NCBI GenBank assembly: GCA_013396755.1
Contig: VWZF01006082.1
Location: forward strand, 1,112,125 to 1,176,124
Reading direction: 5' to 3'
DNA length: 64,000 bases
From: Sclerurus mexicanus
Taxonomy: Eukaryota > Chordata > Aves > Passeriformes > Furnariidae
The stretch's first letter is position 1. Every line of letters begins with the position of its first letter. The notes beneath the pieces are model-generated. The model saw nothing but the letters and a program-made list of their open reading frames with translations, ran no database searches and had not been told where the DNA came from. Position numbers and translations under genes: made by a program. Below, piece after piece: positions 25,801-40,161 of this stretch.

Positions 25801-28269
25801 TTAAGCGAGTACTTGAACTACTAAGGCTATCGCATCAGTATGAAGATCTCTGTGCTCTACACTGAGGGGTCTTTCACGCAGCCAGAGTTGGCAAGAGCTG
25901 TAATGAGCTCCAGTGGAGCTAAGGTGCCAGACAACTGTAAATGAGAAGTGGAAAGTGAGGTATCCAAAGACAGTATTTTAACACTAAGGAGAAATTTGAA
26001 GCCTGCTTATCAGAAATGACTGCCCTTTGCATATATGACAGCAATGGGGAAAACCATTCAATGAGAACAGAAACCTTTAAAAGGGAACAAGAATGAAACT
26101 ATTCTACTCTAACACATCCTTACCTCACTTCACATATCTATATACTCATGATCTGGCTTCACACACGGGTACTTAGTTCAGTCAAGATCTTGTAGGGATT
26201 CCTCTGTGGAGTACTGAGAAGTACTAGCAGTTCAGACCAAAAACTTTCTGTGCCTCACATAGGATGAATACTCCTCAGAGCGAGTAGAAACAGCCACTGT
26301 TACAAAAGGAATCTCCTAAAGCATTAATTGTTTCTACAACAGCATACACAGTCCATGCACATTCCTTGTTCTTGTATGCTCTGAGAACATACATTCACAG
26401 TCCAGAGGAAAGCTATGAAGAAATGACAAATCACCTCACACTATAAAAAAGAAATATTTGGATAACTGACTGGTTCTGAGGAACATCCAAAATAAGAGAA
26501 AAGTCGTTCTCTCTTTTCTGCTAAAAAAGTTCAGCACTCTGCTTCTTCTCCCCCCCTTCCTGTCACTGAGTGAAGATGGTTGGTCCAGCTGATTTTATCT
26601 CAGCAACTTCAGAACTGGTTCATTCTCTTGCAACGTCTGTATTCTTCTTCACTACAGGTACCTATGGCTCATCACAACTGTTTGTGGCTGGAAGATCCTA
26701 CCAGTCTTCCATGGAACCTTACTACCAATGTAAATACTTTTTAACTCTCATTTCAAAGCCTATCTGGTTTTTCAACCAAACTGTTATTTTTCCAGAAGTT
26801 ATGGAATATGCATTTCTCTCTTCTGTTCCTTATCTAGTTGCTACTGTGTAAGACCACTGGTTGAGAACCAGTTAAAGGCAAGCTTAATTCTTCTTTATTC
26901 TGGGGAGCATTTTGAGCAAACCAAGTAATTGCTTTGGAGTTTTCATCTTCTTATTGCAAGGTAACACACATTTTTCAGGACACCACCACTATGAACCTAA
27001 AAATGATAAATCCTTTTAAATGTTGTACGTCTATGAGATAAAAAAATATCCATTGGCAGCAAGTCAAGGAGACAGGAAAACAGTTTTACAAAGGACTTTG
27101 ATACTCATTTAAGTACTGTGGTTTCAAATACAGAGGTAACATTAGGTATTTACATCACTGATACAAGGTTATACAATTTAAAAAAAAAAAGAAAAGAATT
27201 TGAATTATTCTTTTGACATCACACTTCCTATTCAGGCTGGATTTCAAGGCTTCAGTACTTTTGAGTGTTTACCTATTAAAGCAAATAATTTTTTCATGCT
27301 ATCAGCATTATACGGATATTAAGTTCTCCTTGCTTAGAGGAAGAAAAGTGTTAACTGGGAAACCAGGATTATAGTTTTGACAGCCTTCTGCATTCAGAAA
27401 GACAGATCTGCATCTTTACATCTGACAAAAAAAATACTTAATGACTTTATAAAAGAATTGTGGTGTAAAGTTGCAAAGAAAATGTTAGAAGTCTTTGATT
27501 TCCTTGCTTTTGTTTCAAAACATTATTCCTGTTTGATAAAGATTTTTGCAAGATGCATTAAATCCACATGCAGGATTTCTTGGCCCTGAACCATGCATAA
27601 AGCATTCCAGCTTCCTTAATGTCATACACATGAAAACACAAGAAATAGTGAGCTGCAATCTAGCATAACTAAAATAAGAACCTAATAATAGTGACAGATA
27701 CCATGTCTGCTTCTGAATATTACTAAGTTTTGTTGGTTTACCTGCAAGTTTTTTCCTTAATGTGAGTGAAAGATTCACATTAAAAGGAGAAAAGGCTTGC
27801 ATCTACAAACCACTCAGGCAGAGTAGGTATGTAATAATAACAGATATACACTGATTTTGGAGGACAAAATCAATTCTCTCTGTGCCAAAACCTTTCAGAT
27901 ACCACTTCACATTTTGGTGTAAGGTAAGACACAAAGCTACCCACAACAGAGAAAACGTAATGCAGAACCAAGCTCATGTATTCTTGTCCACATTGTGTGA
28001 ACAAATGGAGCACGTGGAATTGATTTCACCCCTGGGACCATGCTTCCCAGCAGATCACTGCAGTTATGTCAAGCAGCCATCATAAGGCTCACAAACCAGC
28101 TACAGTTGTCAAATGCTGCATGAGTTAATGGACATGCAGATTGCCTATGCTGCCTGCAGGACAGGGCAGGCATGCTGCACAAAGGTACACAAAACTAATG
28201 ACAAGGTCACCTGTCCGGCCCACAGCACATCTGACCTGCCACACCTCTAGGGAGTCTTGAGTGTAATGC
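22850..28269. other. Non-coding DNA, no gene seen
   Basis: It has GC-richer patches around 23,140-23,290 and 23,820-24,400 but no convincing coding frame. A plus-strand frame of 117 residues at 24,752-25,105 has no recognisable motif. A 16-base direct repeat lies at 24,575-24,608. Confidence 0.5.
24575..24608. repeat. 16-base direct repeat in tandem
   Basis: CTTTACCAAAGAAAAT occurs at 24,575-24,590 and again at 24,593-24,608, separated by TT. The two copies are identical, so the duplication is probably recent. Confidence 0.85.
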
Positions 28270-28970
28270 CAGAACTGCCCAGCATACGAGTCAAATATAG
28301 CAGGGCCACCAGGCTGCAAAACAACTTTGCAGAAGAGTTCCTGGTTCTGAACTTGAGCCGGCAATGTGTCCTCAAAGTAAAGAAGGCCATCAGCTCCCTA
28401 GGCTGCATGAGCTGAATTACACAAAATGTCACCAGCAGGTCAAGGGAGAGGATCCTTCCCCTCTGCTCAGCATGGCTAAGACACACTTGGAATGCGGAGT
28501 CCAGTTGGACTGTCTCTGGAGAGACAGTACAAGACACACAGGGACTTACCAGCACAAGTTCTCCAGCAAAGCGCCACAGAGACGATTAAGAAATAGGAGC
28601 ATCTCTCATACAAAGGAAGGCTGACAGAGCTGAAGAGCAGATGCCTTAGGAGAGTCTTACTGATGTGTAGAAAAACCTGATGCGGGAAGAAGTACAGACT
28701 CTTCTTTGTGGTGCCCTGTCACAGGACAAGAGACAGTGGACACAGACTGAAATTCCTTAAACATAAGAAGACACTTCTACAGTGAGGGTGGTCATACACT
28801 GGCATTGGGTGCCCACACAGACTGTGTAGTCTCTGTGTATGAAGATACTCAGAACTGGACAGAGCCCTGAGCCACCTCCTGTAGCTGACCCTGCTCTGAG
28901 CAGGGGGCTGGACTAGATGATCCCCAGAGGTACCCTTCCAATCTTAACTCTTCTCTAATTCTGTGAAAAA
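28270..28970 (+). mobile_element. Old CR1 LINE 3' fragment
   Basis: Read on the plus strand, this follows the standard end of a CR1 element. It starts with degenerate ORF2 C-terminal sequence (TTGAGCCGGCAATGTGTCCT, then AGGATCCTTCCCCTCTGCTC and GTCCAGTTGGACTGTCTCTG). The 3' portion follows (GTGCCCTGTCACAGGACAAG, CTGACCCTGCTCTGAGCAGG). It ends with the hallmark GGGCTGGACTAGATGATCC and an AATTCTGTGAAA terminus near 28,967. The frame is broken many times, so the copy is ancient and inactive. The 5' limit is uncertain; similarity is clear from about 28,340 and probable from about 28,270. Confidence 0.88.
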
Positions 28971-31900
28971 TAAAGAGGAAAAAACCCAAGTAACTTCCAA
29001 TCTTTCCCTGGTACAAGTCATATTAGACAGCACTTGTAAAGCTATCAAGAATTCATATACAGAAGCATGGCTTTTTTAACTCACAGTGTCATTCATTGAA
29101 GTTTACCAGTGGACTCAAGCGAGTTATTACTTTCATTCCCCATGCTTCAGAGAGGAAAGAATAACTGGTTTAACCCCATAAAACTTCTGTCAGATAAACA
29201 GAAACTTACGTACAGTAGTTTACCAACCAGCTGAGAAAACAAGTGGCAAAATAGCATTTAAAAAACCAAATTAGTACATAGAGCTATTTTCCCCCAAACC
29301 TTCACAGCCAGTCTTGAATTTTTAAGGAGTTATTAACATGTTAATTAGTACATGTTGAAATAAAAAGTACCAATTGTGATACATAATTACACCTTGCAGA
29401 ATACTTGAAGTTTTTTATGAAAACAAATTTCTTCCTAATTCGAAACAATAGCACACTTTTTTTCACTATGTAGCATATGAAAGTATGCTGACCACACACT
29501 TATATTCCATATAAATGTGGCCAATGAGAATCATCATCAAAATCAAGAGTTCTCCTTTAAAAGACAAAAAAAATAAGAAAGAATGTACTAAAAACATTAG
29601 TCCAAGTATCTCATTTCCAAACTACCCCAAAAATTAATAAGCTAATAAACCTTTTAGTTTGAAAAACATGCATCACACTTAGAATTTACTTTACTATTCC
29701 ATGCCAAAGAAGAGGCTGACTCAAGTCATTTAGATTCAAATCTGAATGTGAAGTTTGCCCAAAACTGTGTGTCTAGGGAAGAAATCAAAGGAAACAGTCT
29801 GGTCTTTTAATGCAAATTAAAGAAAGCAATTCTCCAAATAAAACCTGCTGTTTTCTAAAGTCACAAAACCATAAAGATAAGCCAGACCATTTCTTCCTTT
29901 GAGAAGTTTTTCTTCATCTCACTGCCTTGAAATTCCTCCACAGCAGAGTGGTGTCTTTCCCTTGGACTCTAGGTTATTGATGGACAGCTCCATTCAAAAC
30001 CCAAAAATCCTGGCATCTCTCTGATGCAAAAACTCAGTCAGGAACAGTACTGCTCTAATCAAGTCTCTTGCCCTGCCGTCTCACCAGGAGGGTTTTCCAC
30101 AAAAGCTCTGTCCCAACTTGATGTCTCCTGACCACATCTTCCCACAGAGAGGGATTCAAATGCGAAGAGCAAGCTAACGGCATACTCCATGACAAATGGG
30201 ATATATGACTTTTCACTGATGTCAAAACAGCATCAGCTATAGAAGTTTACTCAATGATAAGGAGAGGACAACATGAACAAATGGCATGAGTCCTCATGCC
30301 TTCAACCACCCTCATGTTCCTTACTTACAGAGGTAGAAAGGATGAACTTGTCACACTGGCAAGCACTTATCCACAACTGGGTTTAGCTGCATCCTGTACT
30401 GTCTGTACAGTGCCATGGCATGTTAATATTTATTAGGAATAAAAATACAGAGGAGTTCTATAAAGCAGGAAAGGTTGTTCTGCCCTCCATGTCATGATGA
30501 TTACAAACAAAGTCAGTGCCAGTTAAAGGGCCACTATTCAAAGTTTGGTAATAAAGCCATTTCCAGAGGTAAACCAGACAGACCTGGGAATGCTTACGCG
30601 GTGCTGGAGTGTCTCACATACCAGCAATATCAGGGGTGGAGGGTGTGGGGGGAAAGAAACAGTGAGAGAAGAAATAACTCCCATTCATGTTACAGGGATT
30701 ATGATGAGTCCTGCAGACAGTGGTGCTCTACAACCCACACAGAAATCAAATATGTTTTAAAAGATCCACACATAATAGGAGCAATGCCAAAAATTTTATC
30801 AGGATAGATTTCACTGCACATTTATTGCTAGCCAGATCAGAGCTCACAGTCTCTTGTCCATCCTAGAGAGCAGCCTTGGCTGAGCCAACACCATTCCAAA
30901 GGAGTTTCACAGATGAGAAGACGCATTAAGGGTTTGACTTACAGGAATGATTTTAACATTTTGCTAATCTAAGTGATACTGCATTAAACCCATGCTAATA
31001 CCTAAATTAATACAGGAAAAAGAAAACAAGACTGCACTATCTGCTTGCAAAGCCAAGCACCTCATGCCCAATATACATTTCATAATAAAGCCACACACTG
31101 AAGAGCAACAGCATTAAATCTAGCAATGCCTAGCTAAGCACAGTGCCGAGTGGGGGGAAAGTTAGGTGTAGTGTGCAACCTAATCACAACAGCTCGAAAT
31201 GGGAAAAGCCAGAAATGTAAGGCACGTAGAAAAGAATGAAGTAGTCCCAATGTAGCAATCACATTTTTCACTTTGTTCAAAGACTCACAGGATCTGACTA
31301 CTACAAAATAACTGTAAGCTAAGGAAGCACATTGAAAAAATGACAGGCAAGTAAGCACTCCACCACTGAGCTTCCATTAGCAAATCATATATGATGAAAT
31401 CCAAAAAGCCTCCAACACTGCAGTCTTTAGCAATTCATGGAAGCCAATTACTGAGTGCTTGTAAAGCACTCTTCAGATGCTTCTTTGAGACCCTAGCCCA
31501 ACTAGGTTTGTAGAACAGGCACATACCTCACACTGCCCACCCATGAGAACCTATTTCAAGGTAAAGAGCCCAGGAAATGCAACAAACCCCAGCTAATTTT
31601 TATGGAGCTTTGCATTTCTGCTGCTGTTTCTGGTTTTCATTTCATTCCAGTACTTCTCCTATTATTGAATTCACATATTTAATGATTTACATAGCACCTA
31701 TATCCTTAGCTATCAGCCATCCTTCCCATATAGCCTTAAAAGGACTTGTTTAGGTTAGCAGAGGGAGGGGGAGAGGTGGAAAGGGGGTTCCTTCTGACCA
31801 TGCTATGTCAATGTTGTTAGAAGCCAGCAAATCCTGGCCTTCTGACCCATTTTTAAACAGTGAATTACGAAAACAGTCCTCACACTCTTTCTCACTAAAT

Positions 31901-32035
31901 TCGGTTTTATGATTCTACTTGTAGTGAAAGATAGAAATCTGCATTTTGGTAACAAACAGAATGTGAAACATTCTATAATTTTCACTTTAAAAGGATGCAA
32001 GAATTGCTGGCTCCTTACAAACTTGTCATACTCAG
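28971..32035. other. AT-rich non-coding DNA, no gene seen
   Basis: Only chance-length frames are present, the longest at 30,475-30,807 on the plus strand with no recognisable motif. No transposon or RNA gene was recognised. Confidence 0.5.
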
Positions 32036-32136
32036 CACACACACACACAAATTTAAACAAGTCCTTTTAAGGCTGCATAGCTTCTGTCTTAAAAAAAAAA
32101 AAAAAAAGAGAGAGAGAGAGAGAAAGGAAAAAAAAA
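32036..32136. repeat. (CA)7 microsatellite and A17-(GA)8 simple repeat
   Basis: Seven CA units at 32,036-32,049 are followed about 40 bases later by 17 A residues, a GA dinucleotide tract (32,108-32,123) and more A-rich sequence. It may vary in length between individuals. Confidence 0.85.
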
Positions 32137-35100
32137 CCCACAACCCTCACATATTTGCTGCACTGGCTTGCTAGTGCTTCCCAGGGCTCTTCTCCATCCC
32201 TTTACGAGAATCAAACCATGTCCTGTCCCCAGACACATGGGGACAAAACAACCCTCATTCCTCACCAGAGGGGAAGGGATGGCCAAGTGACATTTCTTTC
32301 ACTTGGCAGAAATCTTAAATTATAAAAAAACAAGAATAATTTAAAATTACACTACAAATGGTAAAAAAATAAAGTGAGGGCAAATGGAATTGGATTAAAT
32401 CACTAAAACTACAAGCTATTTTTCTGCCCCAGTGACACTAAAGCTCAATCTTCACTTTCCTAATGCATTTGCCTACTGATCTTTGCTTGCTTAAGTTCTG
32501 CATTTCCTGTCTTCATGACATTAATGTACTTTAAAGCCCAAAAGACCGATTGGTACATAGGATTTTATGTCTTATAAAGTGCTCTGTCCCCATCATAAAT
32601 AAATTCCATAATAAAAAAGTCTAGAGATGAAAATATATTCTAACTTCTTCAGTTTTTATGTTCTCCAGCATGTTTTGTCTCCATGGATATTCAAAGCTCT
32701 AGTTTTCATTTATTCAGAGTGGAATATGAGCTTTTGAATAGATACACACAACACTAATAGTCCTTACACACAAAAAACATCACAAATTCTGCAATGCAAA
32801 TCCTTTGAATCTAAAATAGTTCTTCTATGAAAACCAATATTTCTTGTGGACCCCACAAATCCTGGGCAGAAAAAGTATTTCCTATTCCAGCCAACACTTT
32901 TCATGAGAGAACATGAGAAGAGGAAGGTGAACATCAACTGACTGAGAGGTCATTTGAGAAACACCTGCTTCCATGTAAGAAGCCTCCTAGTTGCTAACCT
33001 GGATTTATTTATGCCTATCTTATGATTCACAGCTGTGCTTTAATGGAAAGAACTGTTTGATTCTTTTCTGTTTATTCCCTTGATGAATCATTGACAATAA
33101 TCACACATTTCTCATCTTCCCTTTGACTATGCTATGCAAAATTATTCTCCTCCAGTCCTCAAGATGATGGTAACTCTGTTTTCCTTAAATGTTTGCATAC
33201 AACTTCTCCAGACATTAGTTTATCTTTCTTGAACACGGGGCACTGGAAATGTACTCCTCAGTGAAACTGTATCAGTGCTCTTTCCAATGGTATAAACATT
33301 TTTCTTTCTCTACTAAAACCACCTGATAAAAGGCTTGTGATTAGAAAAGAAAAAAAATCCCACACTTCTCAGAAACGTAACAGCTACCACAAAGAACCCT
33401 CAAATTATTCTGGCACAATCTGGCTATGGTAAAATCATGCTTCATTTTCCACTTATTTCCATTCATCATTATTCCTTGTTTTTAATAATGACTTCCTTGT
33501 TCTAAACTCTTTCACAAAACAAATGTCAGAATAATCCATCTATAGGTGCCCAAGTCACGTCTTTGCTTCTTCTTAACAGCAAGAAATATATTTGTTATTC
33601 TCCAGTCATATATGAGCAGCTCTGGAAGGACTGAGCTATCAAAAATGCTTGAGATCAGGTTTTATGTGTCAGCCCCCTACAAAATTTTGAGCTGATGTCT
33701 AATGACAGCCAACACAAACTTTGCAGAGAGAATAATATATTCCACAAGAACAATCAATATAGCTAGGGGGGAGAGAGTATACAGATGGCTTTTGACTTTG
33801 GGCCATTATTACAGTCATTTAGGGATGGCTAGCATATGGTTCTCAGGATCCAGAAGGATCAGACCTTTACATTTTATTCTTAAAACAAAGATTCTATTTT
33901 TTAGGTCCTCACTTATACAAACTACCTTGGTTTTAATATAGCACCTCCAACATTATCACTCAATTACTGAGAGTGGAGGTAGAAAATACCTAGTTTGGAG
34001 ATAATCTCTGTAGCATTTTTAAGGTATACTACACCTTCAATGCATCATGGCTTCATTTCAGTCCCTGTTTCTGTGTCCAAAGGATATATTTTATTTTCAT
34101 GACTTTTCTCTGCAAACAACTCAGCCTGACTTCTCACAGTTTACACAGAAGCCTTTAGCCTTCAAGCCACAGCATTGTTTGCAGTATCTCCACTTACCCT
34201 TTATTCTCAAGTAGTTAATCCTACATTTGTATTTCTCATAGAAGGTTTTATGTGTGGTTGTGACAGCTTGGGGACTTTGTTTTCTGGAAAAACAAAAATT
34301 ATGTCTCCAGTGATCTCTTCACTTTAAGTTAATTAATTGCCCTAATTTTATTCCCTGCATTTTGTTCAATTTACTATTTGAAATTGGTTAAATTGTCAGC
34401 ATTTCTACCAGGACTGTTTTCCTAGCCAGTTCTTCCCCAAGATCATTCCTGCGTACCAAAGCCAAGCCTGAAATGATCTTTTCATTAACTATTAGGAGAA
34501 GAAATATGTTGACTAACTACATCCAGAAATATCCTTCCTATCATTATTAATAGCATCTTCTCCAAGGACTAAAAGTTTCCCATAGATATGGATCTCCCAG
34601 TAGTATTTCTTTCTCTAGCAACATGGACTTCTAGATGAAAGCCCAACTTGGTATCTACAGCAGACCCATCGCACTGCACCTCACACCTAAAACCTACCCA
34701 AAAAAGGTAAAGCAGGACAAGGACAAGTGCTCCATCCTATTAACCAGGAGGCCTTCCAGGCCTCCAGCAACTGGAATAACCTCATAACTCCCAGGCTGTT
34801 CTGGCACTGTGTGAACAGGTTGGGAAGCAGAACTAACATCATCGAGTATTTCATACAAAACTCACTCAGAATCCATTTTTTAAGTACTCCAAATGACAGC
34901 AAAAAATAAAAATTCATAAACTTTGACAAGCTTTTTACAACTTGAGTTTGTGGATCCCTTCTGCCAAAAAATGTCAGAGAATTAGCTAATCTGACCTAAC
35001 AGGAGATTTACATTAGACAGATGTTTACAGATGGACAAGTCTGAAGATAATCTAATCTTAATTTGGCATTTCAGAAGCACCGCTCACCTATGTAGTGTAA

Positions 35101-36264
35101 CAAAGGTAGTTTTAAGTAACTTGAGTGCAGTTTTATTTATTAACACTTTGCATGAGTCACCACTCTCAAATGCCTTATGCTGTCCTTAAAATCACTTACA
35201 TGTACTTCCTTTGAACATTTTGCTAAGTGCTACTAAAACTTTACAGCCCTGGGGAAAAAGATGTAGGAGACAGCTGGCACACTTACACTTTAAACAATGA
35301 GGCATACATAGATCTGTTCCTCCTTTACCCCATTCAGACTCACAACAGGCAAAAAACCACCTTTACTTAATGTAATGTCATCCATAAAATTTTACAATTA
35401 TTAGTTACATTCCCCCCTGAAAATGCAATATATCCCTAGTAACCCTGCAAGAAAGGCCAGTGCTTGGCACAAAGATGATTTTAAATCTTAAGTGCAGTCA
35501 TGTAATAATAATTTTAAAAATAAATAGAGTATGTACTGTTTCGACTTCTTACTCTTCTATTTTCTGTTTTCAAAAGTTTGGCAAAATAGAAAGAATAGTA
35601 CCAGTGAAGTGAATGAATTAGGAAAAGGAAGAGGACTGAAAAAGTTCCCCTTTCCTTCAAGTTGTCATGGTCATCTTTGTTAAATACATATATATGTTCC
35701 AGGCAGAAGTGTATTTTTCTGGTTGACATAGCCATTGACAGGGAAATTTAGAAGTTGGATGTATCCTTCAAATTAAGCTATCCATACAAAATTATTTACT
35801 GGCACAGGAGTAGTGGTACAAACAAAAGAAATCTGTTCATATGAGCAGAGGGTTTGCCCACTATAAATGAACATCTGCTTCACTAACAGTGGTTTGCTGT
35901 GGTAGAGACACATCTAGGAGCTTCTTCCACAGTGCCTACTCCAAGTGTCAGGAGTTTTTATAACCCATGGGCCATGCCACAGATACTGGCCTAAGGGCAG
36001 GGAACTGCAACAACTGCATGGGATCAGTGCTTGGGCTGTGGGCTAGCTGCCAAACAACTGCAGCATGGTCACCTTATCTATGCCCGTCTCTCTCATCAAT
36101 AATTTGCAATTCTCCTTCCTTTTTCATTCCCCTTTATCTACAGTTTGCAGTCTCCCAACTCCCCTCTCCCTCTTCTGACCCCAAAAATCAGACACCATTA
36201 ACAAACACATTTCAAGAGAAACTCTAGCAGAGTGAGAAAGATGAGGTTATGTGCTCAGCTTCCC

Positions 36265-36288
36265 TCTGCTGCCTGCAGAGGCAGCAGA
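36265..36288. repeat. Strong short hairpin, 9-base stem
   Basis: TCTGCTGCC and GGCAGCAGA are exact complements around the six-base loop TGCAGA. The GC-rich stem could fold stably in RNA. It is far shorter than a microRNA precursor, and no RNA family is recognised. Confidence 0.8.
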
Positions 36289-39200
36289 TCTCAGTCTCAG
36301 TCTCTGAGAGGATGACTCTTCTGAGGAACTGCTTTGTGTGACATTCACTCCTGAAGAAAATGATGAGCACAGAGGACAGTTTCTAGGCAGAGACACAAAA
36401 CAAAGGTGTCCATTACAGCAAAGGGCTAGCACGCCTTCCTCAGGCAAAACAAAACGACGGAAGAAAAAAATTGGATAAACAACCAGCCAGCAAAAGTTTC
36501 TGCTGAAAGTTCATATGCATGTCGCCCCAAGAATAAATTTAAGCCAATGTGAAAAGGTGACTGTAGGTCACAGGGCTCTGGAAGAGCCCTTCAGCTGAAG
36601 GAGTGAACTGTAAAAACCCATCCTACTTCTGAGACACAGACCCTGCTGTGTTTATGTAAGAGATTACACATAGCTGTGTGCAACAGAAGGGCACAGGGAT
36701 CCACAGTTGAAGAGGCTCCCCATGTCTTACATTCCGAGATATTGGACAAGTGGAATTTTATTAACCTTTTCAAATATTTCCTTTCCAAAGAAATCCCTTT
36801 CCAGGTTCAAGCAAGTACGAAGAGTCACAGGACCAAAGAGTGAATTTCTTATAAAAAGTTACATTAAAACAGAATGAATACGCTTCTTTGAAACCTTCAG
36901 GAAAAGGATCAGTTCACTAATTTGCCAAACACATAAGTAATAATTGCACAAGCATGTTTGCAGAGTGCTTTTCTCTCTTTGCTATTGCCATTCTTTCTGA
37001 AGAAGAAAGCAATGCTCAGGGGAACAATAATTAATAGATTCAGTCAAGAGATCATTTCCTCCGGTCTCTGCAGTGCTGTGTCGCATCAGTCTGCAGGAAA
37101 TAGAGCAAAGAGAACAATCTAAAAACAGTCTAAGCCTACTACAAATGGGAGGAAGACTTGTACCAAAGCAATGGGGGTCATGCACGCATTTAAGGGAGCT
37201 CCATAAAAGCTATTCTTCCTTTTTCTTTTTTTCCCCATTTTCTTTGGTGCAAAAGTAATACCTAGATTTAAAAGTAATACAGAGGTTTAGTAAGACTAGA
37301 AGTGCATGTTTCAGAGGGTATTTAGGAAGTAATTTAAATACATTAAAGATTACATACATATAAACCTAGGGGAGGCATAAGAGAGCCAGGAAAGTACCAA
37401 ATACTCCTGACACAAATATAACAAATCTGTGACTAAGAGGTCACCAGTAGGATCATCGCAGACTCTGACCAGAACGAGGCCAAACAGCACACAGTTTTGA
37501 TCCCCAAGTAGAGAAGATGTACACAAGCATCAAAAGAAGGCACAAAAAATCAGTCTGTCAAAACTATTATATGACCTGAAAAATTTCTGGATAAATTGTT
37601 TCTATGCATCAGATCCAGCCTATGTGCTGTAGAAGAGGTACCCTTCTGCAAGTGCAGTTGCAAGTAAAAGTCAAGTGCATCAATGTAATGACTGTGAGTT
37701 CACGTCTGTACATGTATCTGGGCCCTTATACTTTTCCCCAAGTTGGTATACTGTTCATTCCCAGAACTAATGTAATTATTTCCACTGTTGTCAAAACTGC
37801 AACTTTCTTTCTGTGAAATGACAAAAGCTAACACTGAAAAGAGGTTTTTAAGGAAAAGGATTTCTGAGAAGTAATTGTGCAAAACTCACAGGTAAAGTTT
37901 TGGTAACACCAACACTGAAAATACCACAACAGTCCATATTCACAATTAAGTATTAGATCAACAAATCTAAGCTTGTATCAGAACATGGCACACTGCTCTC
38001 TGTTTTATAAGATACAAGAAATGACTGTACTCATAAAGAAAACATTTCAAAATGGATAACTGAGCTTGGTCTTGGCAAGGTAAGTTAAGCATCTTCTAGC
38101 AGGAGCAAACAAGCTTTCTGTTAAGAGTCTCAAAAGGCCAACCAGCAAGCCTTGCTCACTGTCTCGTGCAGAGGCAATCAATGCCAACAGCATTAGTTAA
38201 AGGCCAACTGTATTGTGGTGATTGGGTAATCTTGTAGATAGCCTGAAGTGAATTCTTCCAGCAGTAAAGAAATACAAAAATAGTTTATAGAAACATATGC
38301 AATTAATACTCTGTAATATACATACAGAAGAGCAAGATAGAAAGCAGATATGCCTGTGATTACAAGGGTTTCTTTTCCCGAAGAAACATCTTTTGAGCAT
38401 TTCTCCTTGCTAACGTGATCCTTTGGCCTTTACTTACGTGGGTATGTCAGCAGGAAGTCTGTAAGCCAAAACTTATATGAATGTATAACTCAACCTCCAA
38501 GTGCTGCTCTTCAGTGACACGGAGCAAACAAAAGCTGCAGCTGAAATCTGAGGGATCTAACAACTCCCAGGACTAACAAAAACCACGACATTGCTAAGTA
38601 GTTGAAAAGACTCAGGATTCCCCAAACACAGGAAGATAAGAGGTTTTTTCAGCCCTTTTTTGAGCATCAACACAGTTTCTACACAAGGAATTCCTTTAAA
38701 GTGTTACTCAGACAGAGCATGCATCAAACACCAGCACGCTGGCAAAAGGGGCAATGGGCTTGCAGCAACTGGCTGCTACCAGCAGGAACGAAGCTCGGGA
38801 AGACATCCAGCTACATCATCTGGTAAGACTGTGCCTACAATGCCCACCCAAACACCATATTACTTTTCTTATTTGAAACAAATATGAACACTCCTGTAGC
38901 TCAGAGCAGGCCAGGAATAGCCCCAACCTTCAGTCTTCACTAGATTTGCTTATTTATAACCATCACTGAGGCTAAAAGCATCACTCATAAGGCTAGGACC
39001 ATCTGAACTGTGTGCTGCACAACACGGATAAAAAGGACAATCCCAAATCCAAAGAATTTGCATTGTAAGACATAATTATAATGGGTGACAGGGAATACAG
39101 AGCCATTCATTTTCCCAGTTCTTCAAGCAGAGAAGCCCTGAGGAGACATGAAGAAAGCTAATGTAAAAGCAACATCATTTGCTTGATAAATGCCATGAAA

Positions 39201-40139
39201 AAATTCTGTTTCTTTATCTGCTTATTTGCAGCCAGACTGAGAAACTGCACATAAGAGTTAAATCTCTGTCTGAATACCTAAATACACACTATGATGAGTC
39301 ATTTATTGTTGCCTTGCTTAAATCACCCCATTAAAGCTGTACTCAAGCTTGCTTTAAAAGGGATCCACAAAGATAGTTAGAGGCTAGTTCAAGCAGAATT
39401 AAAGATTATGAATAGCGAGACGTTAATTCCTCATGGTAACTCCATAAACTGCAGATATTTATCCCAGAATAAATGTGACCTCCTCTTTCCCCCCTTGCTT
39501 TTGCATCCATAATAGATAAATAGAAATTCTACTGAGCTAACAGAGGACTGAGTAGTACTATCATAGTGGGGGAAAAAATAGCTTCATGTGAGAAAACAGC
39601 AAGATGAATCATCAAGAACAAGGTTATTTGTGAAAACCAAGGACATACATATACACTCTATAAAACACTATTACCTCTAAATGCAATAAACACTTTAAAG
39701 AACAGACTATGTACAAACTCTGCTCTTTTCATATTATAAATTTGATTTCATTAAACACTGAAGCTATCCTCACCCTTCTAAAGCAGCCATGCGAATGCTG
39801 GGATTTTCAGAAGCAATGACTGAAACCTACTTTCAATTTTGAAGTTTGTTTTACTCCAGACCTTGGTGCAAGCAGAGCTGCACCATTTCAGAAAACTTTG
39901 GATAGAGCATTTGTAATACATATGTAAACAAAACATTCATCCATGTAAAACAAAACCTTGACTTAGCCTGGTCTAGTGCCCTTACAAGAGAAATGGTGTT
40001 AGACAAGAGATCAAACCTACAAGTGCCTCAAACACACCAAGACTAACACACACAGTGCAAAGACAATCCATACCAGACAAGGAGGAAAACCAAGAGGGAG
40101 TCATTTTAATATCAGTCTTCTAAATCTTTGCAGCTGAAG

Positions 40140-40161
40140 CCCTTCATTTGAATTTGAAGGG
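40140..40161. repeat. Short hairpin, 7-base stem
   Basis: CCCTTCA at 40,140-40,146 and TGAAGGG at 40,155-40,161 flank an eight-base loop. This could easily occur by chance. Confidence 0.6.
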
